The translations under genes were made by a program, and so were the position numbers. From Apis mellifera (Eukaryota; Arthropoda; Insecta; Hymenoptera; Apidae): a DNA stretch of 64,000 nt. This document shows positions 1 through 11,675 of the stretch, piece after piece (position 1 is the first letter of the stretch; each line of letters opens with the position of its first letter). The notes beneath the pieces were generated by a model. That model was not told the DNA's origin, searched no databases, and saw only the letters and a program-made list of their open reading frames with translations. The stretch lies in the NCBI RefSeq assembly GCF_003254395.2, contig NC_037653.1, forward strand, positions 5,267,783-5,331,782, written 5' to 3'.

Positions 1-296
1 AATATGGCGCTAATGATCAATTTTTATTCTATTTCTATTTTTACTCTATTTCTATCCTTTCACTATTTTTACATGTTTTATTTGGAACACTTTGAAGATA
101 GCACTAATTTCGATATTTTTATTCTACTTCTATCTTTTTTCCACTATTTATTTTAATTATCTATATTTATTTTATATTCTACTTCTTTTGTTAAATTATT
201 TTTATATGTTATTTAATAAAATATAGCAATTTATATAACTGTGATTAATAATATAAATTTTTTATTTTTTTATCTATGTAATATTTTACATTCGAA
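1..296. other. AT-rich DNA upstream of the first gene
   Basis: Almost pure A/T sequence with no ORF and no recognisable domain. It could hold the promoter and 5' UTR of the EFHB-like gene, or an intron if that gene has further exons to the left of the window. Confidence 0.5.
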
Positions 297-3200
297 ATGG
301 AAAAATGTAATACAGAAAAAGGATTTTTAGTATTAAATCATGATGATTCTAACAAGAAACAATTTGTAAGATTATTTTATTAGTAAATGAATTTTATTTT
401 TTTATGTATATATTTTATTCCATTAAAATTTTTATATAAAATATATTAGTATTATGAATTTAAAATTTTAAAAAAAGAATTACAAGATATATATTATATA
501 TTTTTCATATATTTATCTTATAATATTTTATATTTATTTTTAGTAATTTAATTTTTAATGGTGTTATAATTTATTATGTATAGAAAAATTATAAAAATTC
601 AAAAAATAAAACATATAATATTAAAGAATGTTTTATGGAATATTCTTTAGAAGATAAAATTGAAGCTTTGAAAAATATGCTTGATTATAATGAAAAACAT
701 ATACAAAAATTACCATCACATATAACTAATATGTGCAATATTAAACAAATAATTGGTGTAAGATTTGAATCTATTAAAAAATTAATTTTTGTTATTACTT
801 ATTACTTTTACAATTATATTTTTTTCATGTTTTGATTCATTTTGAAACATTTTGAAATTATTTTTGATGTTTATATTCTTTTTATTTTTATAAATAAAGT
901 TTAATGAAAACAATGATAAAAGTATTATTGTACAAATAAAAAATATTTAAATATGATTTATATATTTTATTAATTCTTAAGGTAAAAGAATGTATACAAC
1001 CAGTTCAAGAGACATCATTTCAGACAATTATTTCTGAATTAAGAAATACTGTAATGAATAGTTATTGGAACAAAGAAGTTGGTAAAACACGTTATCAAAT
1101 TCCATATCTTCCAGTGGGTATGAATCCATTAGAAGTGACTTTTGGAAAAAAATTTAAATCTGGTATAAACTATCAAACATTATATTTGTAATAATGAAAA
1201 AAATAATATAATAATTATGGTATAATTTAAATTATTTTATAATGTTTAAATTAAAAATATTCATAAAGTATTTTCTATTTTATTAAAAGAAAGTGTAGCT
1301 GAACTTCTTAAAGAAAAAATGGAAAGTGATATTCCAGAGCAAGATATTATTGAAATGTATAAGAAAAGTCATAATAGATATTTGCCTGCAGAACAAATTA
1401 AAAGACAGTATGAAATAATTAAATAATTAAATGGCAATTTTTAATTTATAAGATTATAAATTATATATTTTTAATATATTAAGATTTATTATAAAATTAT
1501 ATTTTAGTTATAAAAAACCATTTGATCAAAATTTATGCTTTGGGAAATCATATAATGCTAATATCAGAGGTATGCGATTAAAAAAACTTCTAACATGGAT
1601 TGATGCAGATCCTAATACAATTGCAAATTCTAATTTTGCAAAACCTTCATATTCTTATATTGATGAAGTAAAGTATTAAATATTCTTATTAAAATGAAAA
1701 TATTGCTATCAAAAGATTATATTATAATTTATATAAGAATTTATAAAAAAATAGAAAATAATTAAATTTTTATTTAAATTATTTTTAAATTAAAAATTAT
1801 TATTGTGAAAAATAAGCTATCTATATATATGTAAAAATGTTATATTTATATTGATTCTGAACAAAATAATATAGAAATTCTTGCATTCAAATTATCAAAT
1901 TTTTTTAATCATTTTTTTTAGAAATTTAAAGAATTTATACATGAAATGAGACATGGTAAAGTTAGTGAAAAAAAAGATGAAAAATTGAATATTTTAAGCG
2001 ATTGTCCCATAAACAATGAAGTTATAACACAACAAAATTACTTGCAATATATAAATAGTTTACGTCAGAAATTCAAAAAACAAGTTCCAGAAATTCCATA
2101 TTTAGATATTTATGAAGATTTAATATGTCTTGATAAAGTATTATTATTTTATTTTCTTATATATATATAATTAAAAATTTAAAAAACATAACTTCTATTA
2201 ATTAAAATGATTTTAAATATTATTGTATTTAGGATTATACAGGTATTTTACCAGAAGATAAAGTTTTTTCTATCTTAGCCAAATATAAAATATATATAAA
2301 TAAAACATTTTTAATACCTTTATTGGATCTTCTTCAAATATATAAGGAAAAAAATATAAAATATGAAGAGTTGTTAAATCTTTTAAATTGGAAATATGAT
2401 TTTCCCACATTACCAAAAATAGAAAGTAAATTTTTATGTTTTAACTTTATTATTTAAATTACAGAGTTAAAAATTATATGATATATATAAATAATAATAT
2501 ATAATATATAATAAATAAATATATATTTATTTAATAATATTATATCATATTTCTAAATCATTATTAGTATCTAACATCATTATTTGTATCTAAAATGACA
2601 TAATTTTCCTAGAGATTCCTTTGGAATGCCAATATTATAGCACTGAATACAATACAACAATAGGAAAGATAGACAGAATAGATACTACAAGTTAGTTATT
2701 CTTTATTCTACTTTATTATCAAATATATTATAACATGTTACTTTTTTATTACATTGTGCTAATATTATTAAAATCATAGAAAATAATATTAGCATTACAG
2801 TACAGCATTATAATAAAGATACTATATATATATATATATATAAATTAATATTAATAATTCATTGTGTTAAATATAAAATTATTATTTTTGCTTACAAATA
2901 ATATATTTCATTGTTTTCACAGAGATTCCAACAGCAGGAGTTTATAAAGATTTGGATAAACCTACTGCTTACAGTCTTATACATCCAAATATTTTTACAA
3001 AACATGGTCTTAGTTATACAGATCTCTCTAAAGTAAATTTAAATATTTATTTATATAATATTTTGAAATTTAATTTTTATATTTATATAATATAAATATA
3101 TGCATTATTAATTAAATTTCAATTAGCTTCGAAGTAAAGAAGAAATAAGAAGTATTTTTGAAGCTATTGGAATTCAATTCCCTAATAATAGTTTTGATTT

Positions 3201-3309
3201 GTTATGGGAAAAAGGAATAAAAAAAAGTTGCACAGATAATGTATCTGTAGAAATTTTTGCAAATTTGCTTGATCAATATGATGATATAATTAATAACAAA
3301 ATTAATTAA
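297..3309 (+). CDS. EFHB: EF-hand domain family member B-like (CFAP21) protein, ten exons
   Basis: Exons read as 297-365, 584-757, 982-1162, 1290-1407, 1508-1667, 1922-2137, 2233-2425, 2613-2690, 2923-3032 and 3127-3309. All joins have GT/AG ends and matching phases, giving 493 aa. Blocks that identify EFHB are two FGK repeats (TFGKKFKS and CFGKSYN), RGMRLKKLLTW, the EF-hand region ending LLNLLNWK, and the C-terminal block TAYSLIHPNIFTKHG followed by LRSKEEIRSIFEAIG. In vertebrates EFHB/CFAP21 is a ciliary doublet-microtubule inner protein also linked to calcium entry; an axonemal (sperm or chordotonal) role is inferred here. The first EF loop (DKDYTGILPEDK, across exons 6-7) lacks the usual position-12 acid, and the second has no acidic ligands, so calcium binding is doubtful. 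It is shorter than human EFHB (about 830 aa). Residues before the start at 297 could lie off the window. Confidence 0.85.
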
Positions 3310-3625
3310 ATACAAAATATTTTTAGAATTCAGATATTAATAATATATATTCATATAAATATACATAATATTTAATTAAAATATATTTACTTACATAAAT
3401 ATTTACTTACATTTTAATACTTTTATACATTTCAAGTACAAATTTTATTGCAATATATAAATATGAAAATATGCAATATGAAAATATAAATTCTTCTTTA
3501 TGAAATTATATATACTGTACAATAAAATTAAAAATTATTATATTATTCTTAAACAAAAAATATTTATGTAAAGAATCTAATTAAAATTAATTATATACAT
3601 ATATAAATATGATTTATATTAAATA
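3310..3625. other. Tail-to-tail intergenic spacer
   Basis: 316 bp of A/T-rich DNA between the stop codons of the EFHB-like gene (+) and MPHOSPH6 (-). It must hold both 3' UTRs and poly(A) sites, so the two transcripts probably overlap or nearly so. No ORF is seen. Confidence 0.6.
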
Positions 3626-4357
3626 CTAATATTGTGGTTTCAAAAATTTTGGTTTTTTTGGTAATGGTTCATGATTATTATTATGTTTTTGTAATGATTT
3701 TTCATATTTATGTTCATTTTTTGTTATTTTTCTATAAGTTTTCCAACTTTTTGCCATTTGCTCGTCTGAAATATCTGTTTCTTTTTGCACTTCCATTTTA
3801 ATATTTTCATTGTTTTGTTCTGCTTCCATCAATTTTTCTATTTCAGGATTCATTCCTTGAAAACTTACTCTACCATCAATTAACTTTTCACAAAAGACAT
3901 AACTGGGTTCAATGATAAATCTTTCTCTTAAAAATAAAAAATATATTTTTATATTAAAAATTGGATATTTTCATAAATTAAAATGTTAATTAATCCAATT
4001 AATATCCAATAAAATAATTAAACTTATTATTTAAAATATTTTATATTTAAAAATTGAAGAAAACTTACGAATCCTTCTTCATACGTTTTGTTAATTCATT
4101 TCCAAAATATTCTTCTCCCTCTTCTTGAAATTGTTGTTTCTCCACTTTTTCTTTAGTACGTTTCATAAACTATTAAATATTTATTATATAAATATACTAA
4201 TATACTTTTCATAAACTATTAATTATTTATATACATTCAATAGAATAAAAAATTTCATACATGATTTTGGGTAATATTATAATATGAAAAAAATAATTCT
4301 TTAACTTACTTTCATTTCTAAAATACTTTTTGATAACTTTGCCTTATTAACATCCAT
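3626..4357 (-). CDS. MPHOSPH6: M-phase phosphoprotein 6 homologue, three exons
   Basis: Exons 4357-4310, 4169-4069 and 3926-3626 join in phase to 149 aa (human protein about 160). Family marks in order: N-terminal LSKSILEMKFMKR, the central FIIEPSYVFCEKL, then GRVSFQGMNPEIEKLM, a DISDEQMAKSW block, and a C-terminus PKFLKPQY that mirrors the human FLKPQ end. In mammals MPHOSPH6 is a nuclear exosome cofactor that bridges MTR4 to the exosome for 5.8S rRNA maturation and binds RNA; the same nuclear/nucleolar role is inferred. The start at 4357 gives the expected short basic N-terminus. It is transcribed in tandem with the MICOS gene, whose 3' end is 835 bp upstream. Confidence 0.93.
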
Positions 4358-5192
4358 TTTTTTAAATTCTTTTAAAGATAAAACAGATGAAATATATAAC
4401 GTAATTATTTATATTATATTTTTAAATAAAAATATAGTTAATATGATTAATATTTATATCTTTTTCTGTAATAAAACTTGTTTTAAATATTAAAAATAAA
4501 TTTAATTATAATGTATTTGAAAATAATATTAAAACTATTATATATTATACATCGATTTCTAGTAACATGTTTCTTATTATAGGTTAAGCAACATTAAGCA
4601 TTTAAGATAGATACTATATATGTATCTATATAACCATGTATAAAAAAAACTATTTTGATTTAATATTATAAAATAAATTAAGATATAAAGTTTTAAATTA
4701 AAAATTTTTAATCTTTTTATTTTTATTTATTTCTTAAATTATGTACTCTTAAAAAGAATAATATTAAAAAAGAGTATCATTAAACTTAATTTTATGATAA
4801 TAAATATATAATTCGTATATATAATAAATAAATAAAAATTATGATTTTTATAATTTTTATTAATAAACAAATTTTTATAATTTTTTATGATTGTATTTAA
4901 ACTTTATATAATTTTTACAGTGAATTATTAAATATTCATTGTAATCATTAACTAATTATTAACTGAATGTATTAATTTATTCTTTCTCCTTTTTCAATTT
5001 CTTCATTTCTTTTTATTTATCTGAAATATATTAAAATAATAATTATATTTTTATATAATGTTTATATGAAATATTAATATTATTAATTATCATTAAATTA
5101 CATAATAAACCAATATGAAAGGAATATTTATGACATTAAATAAGGAATATTTATGACATGAAAATAAAGAGGATACCTATATTATTAAACAT
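4358..5192. other. Spacer between MICOS gene 3' end and MPHOSPH6 start
   Basis: 835 bp of A/T-rich DNA with no coding signal. It should carry the MICOS 3' UTR and the MPHOSPH6 promoter. No TATA or other motif can be singled out against the A/T background. Confidence 0.5.
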
Positions 5193-6878
5193 CTACTTAA
5201 TGAGAGATTTTGAAGTTTTTGAATTTTGTACTTCTATAGGAGAGGTTTCTGTTGGTGTTATTGAATCAAGAGGTTTTAAATCTTCTTTATTATGATGAAA
5301 TGAAATGTCGTGAGCTTCTGCTAAGACTATATGAGAAAAATTTTTGTAAAAAATTAATTTCAAAATAAAAAATATTTTATATTAAAAATTATAATTGTTT
5401 AACTAAATGTATAAGGATAAATTATATTATATAATGGCAAACTATATCAACATGATTCTAAAAGGCATAGGAGGAATGATGCAAGAGTAATTTTATTGTT
5501 GCATCCTACCTCCGTTTTTGCAGTTGTATCAGTTAATACAACATCAGTTGTAGTAGGTGTATCATTTGTTTTTTGTTCAAAAAATTGAACTAACATACGA
5601 AAATATTCTGATTCAAGCACACTTTTCACTAATGGAAATTCATTAAATGAAATTTCTTTTTTGTTGTCTCCTGGTTTCACTGAAATTTTTAATGTAATAT
5701 TGAAATTTATACTAATAATTTATATTATAAATATAAAATTAAATAATAAAATATGTTAATGATATATCTGTAGTATTTTATATTTTTTTAGAAAAAAAAA
5801 AAAATATATATATACAAATTCAATATTCAAAAAATATTCAAAATTTTAATATTTATTCTTTATATAAAAAAATATTTTGAATTCAATTTTATAAAAAAAT
5901 AAAATATGATTTAAAAAACAATGAATTTTGAATAATAAAGTTTATATTGCTTGCCATTTTTAACTAATATATATATATATATTTATATACATCTTAATAA
6001 TTGTTTAAAGCAATAATATTATAAAATAATAAATATACGTACCACCATAAATGAAATTGTAGCTAACATTTCCATAATGTTCCATTGTATTAACTGTTTC
6101 CTTTGTTTCTTTAGGGAAACAAACACAACCAACAATAGCAGCACCTGTAGTTGTATACATTAATCGTTTAAATATGCCTCCTCTAAGACTTAATATTAAT
6201 CCTGATAAGCCACCTACACCAACAGCTCCTATTCGTGGCATAAGATTGGCTTGATCTTGAAGATAATCGGATATAACTATAAATATAAAAAATTTTATTG
6301 ATATTAATAAATATTTCATTTTTTTTTAATTTGATATTAAATTTTATATTAAATATAAATACATACATTTGAGACTTTCTAAAGAACTTGAAATATCGCG
6401 AGAAATCTTATCTATTGTAAGTTTTATCTCACTCACTGTTTGTCGTATTTTTCTAATATTATCTTCCACAATAGAAGGATATTGTATGCTACAAAAAATT
6501 ATGATTATCTGTCTATATCTATATAAATTATTTGCAAATATATTGTTTTCTTAAAAAGAAATTAAAAAAATAAATTTACATTAAATAAATCACTTTTTTA
6601 TAAAATTCTTCTATGAATAAGAATAAAAATACATTTATCAATATGAAATTACTTGCGCTTTACCATGGCATCTGCTTAGTATACCCATCATCGATAGAAT
6701 AAATGGGTAATTCTGATGGTTTTATTAATTTCTTTCCTTGTATTTCATTACTACAAGGTGCAGGATGTTCTTCAGGAATTGGGGGTTTCATTGCTGGTAC
6801 TGCAGCACATAGCCCACACGGCATCAAGAATTTCTTGAAAAACTTCATGTAAATATATATTTGATTTCTGTTTTCCAT
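5193..6878 (-). CDS. MICOS complex subunit MIC26/MIC27 (apolipoprotein O-like), five exons
   Basis: Exons 6878-6664, 6488-6367, 6276-6043, 5679-5452 and 5326-5193 give about 310 aa. The N-terminal block KKLIKPSELPIY matches the KQLVKPEQLPIY motif of APOOL/MIC27. Next come a helical middle (IRQTVSEIKLTIDKI) and two small-residue membrane hairpin segments (around IGAVGVGGLSGLILSL and TTTGAAIVGCVCFP) as in this family, then an acidic/Thr-rich tail. MIC26/27 sit in the mitochondrial inner membrane at crista junctions, bind cardiolipin and join the MIC10 subcomplex. An alternative start at 6848 (MKFFKKFLMPCGL) looks more like a mitochondrial N-terminus. The last junction is uncertain: the good donor after 5490 (gtagga) is in the wrong phase for the last exon, whereas a poor donor at 5451 fits. 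Confidence 0.85.
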
Positions 6879-7879
6879 ATTAGTAATAATATTTTAATTA
6901 CTTTTGAGAAATTATTCTTTATATTTATTAAAATTATATTCAGTGATAAAATTAATAAAATTCATTAAAAAATTCTTTTATATTTTATTATATATTTAAT
7001 TAATAGATATAAGTAAGAATAAAATAAAATATGAAATGAAAAAAAAATTTTAAAAATGAAATAATAAATAATATCGAATGTTAAATAATATTGCATTGTT
7101 TTATCATTACCAAAGTTCGTTGCATTTTTAGAAAAATGATAACTCTCTCAAAAATACAAATTATATTAAAATGTCTTAAATCATTCGTAAAAATATTTAA
7201 ACATTATTTCGAAAATTATAATTTGGCATTGATGACATTACTTCACAGACTAAAAATTTTATGTATTAAGAACGCGACATCTAGTGCTATTTTTAAATAG
7301 TGCAATTAATTACGAAATAGTTATATAAAAGAAAATTAAAATTTTATCAATAAATTTTTATTATTATTTAAATTTTATTAATTATTTCTTAATAATATAA
7401 ATTTTTTTTATTATTAAAAATAAATTTTTAAAATAAAATTTGTTTACTAATAATATTAAAAAAATATATATTATCAATTTCTATTTCAAAATTGATTATT
7501 TCAAAAATAATTATTTAATTATTGATTTTAAATTTTAATAGAAGCTAATTAAAGCTGATTAATATTAAAATTATAAATATATTCTTGAAATATAATTTTA
7601 TTACAATATATAGGATTTACTTACTAGATATCCAATTCAATGTTAACAAAAATTTATACAGAAATAAAACATAAGACTTAAATATTAAAATCAAAAATCA
7701 TTATACATCCTGTATTTACAGTTTTTCATAGAAAATTGACATAATATATCAAGGTTTTGTTTATGTTGTCAATTCATAAAAAAAAGAAAAAAAAGAAGAT
7801 CGAATAGCTACACAAATTTTATTTTTCCTATAATTATATGTTATTATATATGTTATTATATATAAAGATTAAAATGAGA
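6879..7879. other. A/T-rich spacer upstream of the MICOS gene
   Basis: About 1 kb with no coding signal beyond random ORFs. It must include the MICOS promoter and the 3' UTR of the small gene to its right. Confidence 0.5.
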
Positions 7880-8199
7880 CTAAAATTTTTTCTTCTTTAA
7901 ATACAATGTTGCCGCAATTATAATATTTTTCGTCTCTAAATAATGTAATATTCACATTTCTATTTATTCATAAATGAAAATTTATTTTATAATTTGTTAA
8001 TTGATATCTTAATAGAATTATAACAATAGACTAAAAAAATTATTACTTGAATACATACTTTTATACCAGTTCTTCCAAATTCTACTAATACACCTGGTTG
8101 ATAATCATCGCATCGATGTACTGGTTCTCTACATGTCACATCTTTACCAAATAAACTTCCAATAGTTGATTCTAAGAATCTGTGTACGTAATTGTTCAT
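7880..8199 (-). CDS. Small uncharacterised protein, two exons proposed
   Basis: The first exon, 8199-8059, encodes 47 residues with unusually diverse codons for this A/T-rich tract: it begins MNNYVHRFLESTIGSLFG and contains CREPVHRCDDYQPG and VEFGRTGIK. It ends at a strong donor (gtatgt) in phase 0. A possible second exon, 7933-7880, follows an AGAG acceptor and adds TKNIIIAATLYLKKKKF before a stop, for a 64-residue product. An acceptor two bases earlier would give only RRKIL and a stop. Two cysteines eight residues apart (C-x7-C) are the only motif. I do not recognise the family. It lies between the MICOS and WWOX genes, all on the minus strand. Exon 1 is well supported by composition and donor; the 3' exon is a guess. 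Confidence 0.5.
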
Positions 8200-8980
8200 A
8201 ACTATATATTTGAAATGTTAGCGAATTTCACTATTTAAAATTTTAAAGATTGAAATTTATAATTTTATGAGATCGAAGAATTTAACGAGCCATTTTTATG
8301 TGTGATTTTCCGCTATTTTCACACGTATCACTAATTTGTTTGAAAATATATGAACAAAATAACACAGTTTTTTCTCATTGTGTCATTATGTTTAAAATAT
8401 CTTTGAATATTCTAAGAAACAAGCATAATAATCTTTGCATTATTATACATCTTTATCTATGTATTATAAATTTTATAAAAATATTCATAACAAGAGACAT
8501 AAAATTAAATATTTAAAAATAAATCTATCAATTATTAAATGTTAATAGAATAATTTTGTTTATACATGTCATAGATATTTATCAATAGATGAATTAATCA
8601 AAATCAATTAAAATCAAATTATTTTCTTAAAATTAATTTTTAATTATTATTAAATCATTAAAAATATTCTTTCATCTTCTAATTTAATAAAAGTAATAAC
8701 AGTTTAATACAATCTTAATATACATATTTATACATATATGAATTTTAATAAAATTTAGAAAAAATATATTAACATGTTCAATGCAATCACTTTCATATTG
8801 ATTGTGTTAAAGTATAATACATGTAAAAATAAATTTATCAAATATAAAATAAAATCTCTAAGCAAAAATAAATATAAATTTCTTAATTAAAAATACTTTG
8901 TAAATTTTTATGATTTCAATATTTTACTGAATTGATTTCATTTATAACTATATTTTATGGCAATATATTAATAGTAACTT
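8200..8980. other. Spacer holding WWOX 3' UTR
   Basis: 781 bp, A/T-rich, no conserved coding block. It contains the WWOX 3' end and the promoter of the small gene to its left. Confidence 0.5.
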
Positions 8981-11167
8981 TTATCTTAAAGCTAATGTTT
9001 CCCAAAGTTTATCTTTCTTCATAATATTAATAATCATTTCTTGACTAACAGACCATAATCTAGTTGCAAGTGCAGAATCTAATGCAGCATTTGATGGATC
9101 ACAACGATAACAATTATTGAAATAACATCCAGTTACACCTTCCAATTCTGGAGCAGTTGCACAAAAAATTGATGTACTAGCAGCTTGTTGCTGTAAAATT
9201 TTAAATATTATATAATATTTATTAAAAAAAGAATTCTTAATAATAAATAATTCTTAAGAGTTAAAATAAATTAAGATTTTTTTTTAAATAAATTATCATA
9301 CCAGTGATTTTGTGAAAGGTCGTACTAGCATGAATAATAATCGCAATGTCCATGAATAACGAGATAATGAAGAAGAAACCATATTACCAGGATGGCAACT
9401 AAAAACATTTACAGAAGGCCAATATTTTGCTAATTCTTGCGCAAATAAAATATTACATAGTTTTGAATTATTATATGCTCCCATAAACCAATATTTATAT
9501 GCAGGAGGAGATAAACTTAATTGGTGAAAATCTTCTACTGTTCGTAAAGATGAAAATCTGTAAATAAAAGTAGAATATCAGTTATATTATATATCAGTTT
9601 TTATTAATGAAAAATAAAAAATTATTATATAATATATGCAATGTTAAATACCTATGTGATTCACTTGAAACTATTACTACTCTAGAATTATGACAGCTTC
9701 GTATTGGATGTTCTAATAAGAGAGTAAAGTAAAATTGAGATAGATGATTTACTTGAAATGTTGTTTCATAACCATCTTTTGTAAGTTGATAAGGAATTGC
9801 AAATACTCCAGCATTTAATATAAGAATATGTAAAGTCCTAAAATTTTAATATATATTAGTAAATCAATAACAAATTATATAATATTAATCAAATTATAAA
9901 TTAAAATGATTAAGTTTTTATGATAATATTGACACTATTAATGAATTATTAATTTATAGTATACATATATATATTTTTTATTAATTTATAATATACCTAT
10001 ATTTTTTTTATTAATTTATAATATACCTATATTTTTGTTTAAATTTTTCAGCTGCTTCTCTAACACTATGTAATGATGATAAATCTAAATGTAATGTTTC
10101 ACATAATACATTTTCTCTTTCTTGTTTTATTTTTTCTATTGCTTCTGTACCTTTTTTTAGATCTCTACAAGCTATAATAACTGTACAACCATGTAGAGCT
10201 AATGATCTAGCAGTTTCAAATCCTTAAAAATTATAATAATTTGATAAACATAATATTCTAAATTATTTATATAAGATTATTATTGGTTACAAATAATTAT
10301 AATAAATGAAAATATGAAACAATTAAAGAAATATAATACCTATTCCAGTGTTAGCACCCGTAACTATAGCAATTTTGCCTCTTAAATCTCTTCCATGTAA
10401 AACAGATAATGCTGTGCTACTACCATCAAAACGTTGTCTCATAGGATGTGATAATTCTCTATATTCCGTAGCAAATGCAAGTCTTGGATCAGTATAAGTT
10501 GTTGTATGATTTATATGATCAACAAATAAAACTTGACCATCTTCTGCTACACGTCTTTCCCATCCAGATGGTAATTCTTATTAACAAATATTATCAAATT
10601 TTATTCATAATTATAATCTCAGATAATAATATTTTAGAAATTGCATAATTGATTATTAATTTCAAAATATATAGAAATAAATATTTAAATAATAGTCATA
10701 ATATAATAACATTTTATATATTATTATTGTAAACATATAAACTTTTATAATTGTCTCCACTCAATATAAATAGTTAATTAATAATTTAAATATATATTAA
10801 TATATAAATTTATATAGTAGTAATATTATACCCCCTTCAACAGTTTTTGTACGACCAGTTCTAGGATGTGTCCACTGTGTGCCTTTTGTATAATGACTAG
10901 AAAAAAATAATATCACAACTTATAAACAAATATTTTATAATTATATTATAAACATATAAAATCTTTAATTTATTTCATATTAATATTTAAAGATTTGATA
11001 TAATATTAATTTTTATTAATAACTATTAATGAAAATAATGATAACAATAATATATAATATAATATTATTTACTTTACATAATAGACATTTCCATTAGCAG
11101 TTGTCATTTCTTCCCATCCAGGTGGTAATTCATCTTCACTGTCAGACTCATTTAAAATACCTATCAT
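8981..11167 (-). CDS. WWOX: WW domain-containing oxidoreductase, seven exons, complete
   Basis: Exons 11167-11073, 10896-10832, 10576-10340, 10222-10027, 9837-9652, 9557-9302 and 9190-8981 join in phase to exactly 414 aa, the same length as human WWOX. WW1 spans residues 14-43 with Trp18 and Trp40. WW2 spans 55-84 with Trp59, but Tyr81 in place of the second Trp, as in vertebrates. The short-chain dehydrogenase domain follows: nucleotide-binding TGANTGIG at 126-133, NAG at 206-208, the VSSESHR strand at 254-260, and catalytic Tyr288/Lys292 in YNNSK. The C-terminus has PELEGVTGCYFNNC, close to human PELEGLGGMYFNNC. WWOX is a tumour-suppressor adaptor that binds PPxY proteins and affects redox metabolism; its true SDR substrate is unclear. 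It lies head to head with the dynein gene. Confidence 0.97.
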
Positions 11168-11675
11168 TTTCTTTTGAGATTTTTATTTTTATTATTTTAT
11201 ATAAATTTATAACTTTTGATCACTTTATTCGTGAATATATGATTTATTAAGTTGATAATTTATATATCATTCATGTATAACAACTATTCATAATGGTGTA
11301 TAATAACTGTTACCAACATTATAATCAGAAAAAATATGATAATAATATTAATAATAAAATAAAATTTTTTATTAAAACAGAATGATTATAAATTATGTTT
11401 ATTAAAATTATTGCATAATTATTTTAATTATAATATATAATATGATTTATATAAGAAAAATATATGAATATATAAGCATATAATTTTAATAATTAAAGAT
11501 ATCATAAAAGAATATATTATATAAATAATTCAAATTTTAAAAATTGAAATAAAAAAGAATGAATGTAAACTTAAGTTTGAATACAATTTGATTCCATTTT
11601 GAATGAAGTTAACTGTAAACCGCACCCGCATTTTATATACAATCGATAGCAGATTTCATTTGTGTCAAATGGATA
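11168..11675. promoter_or_regulatory. Probable divergent promoter, WWOX / dynein LIC
   Basis: 508 bp separate the two start codons, which point away from each other, so both promoters must fit here unless there are distant 5' UTR exons. The sequence is mostly A/T. A slightly GC-richer patch just before the dynein start (about 11625-11675) is the only compositional feature. No core motif can be assigned safely. Confidence 0.5.
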
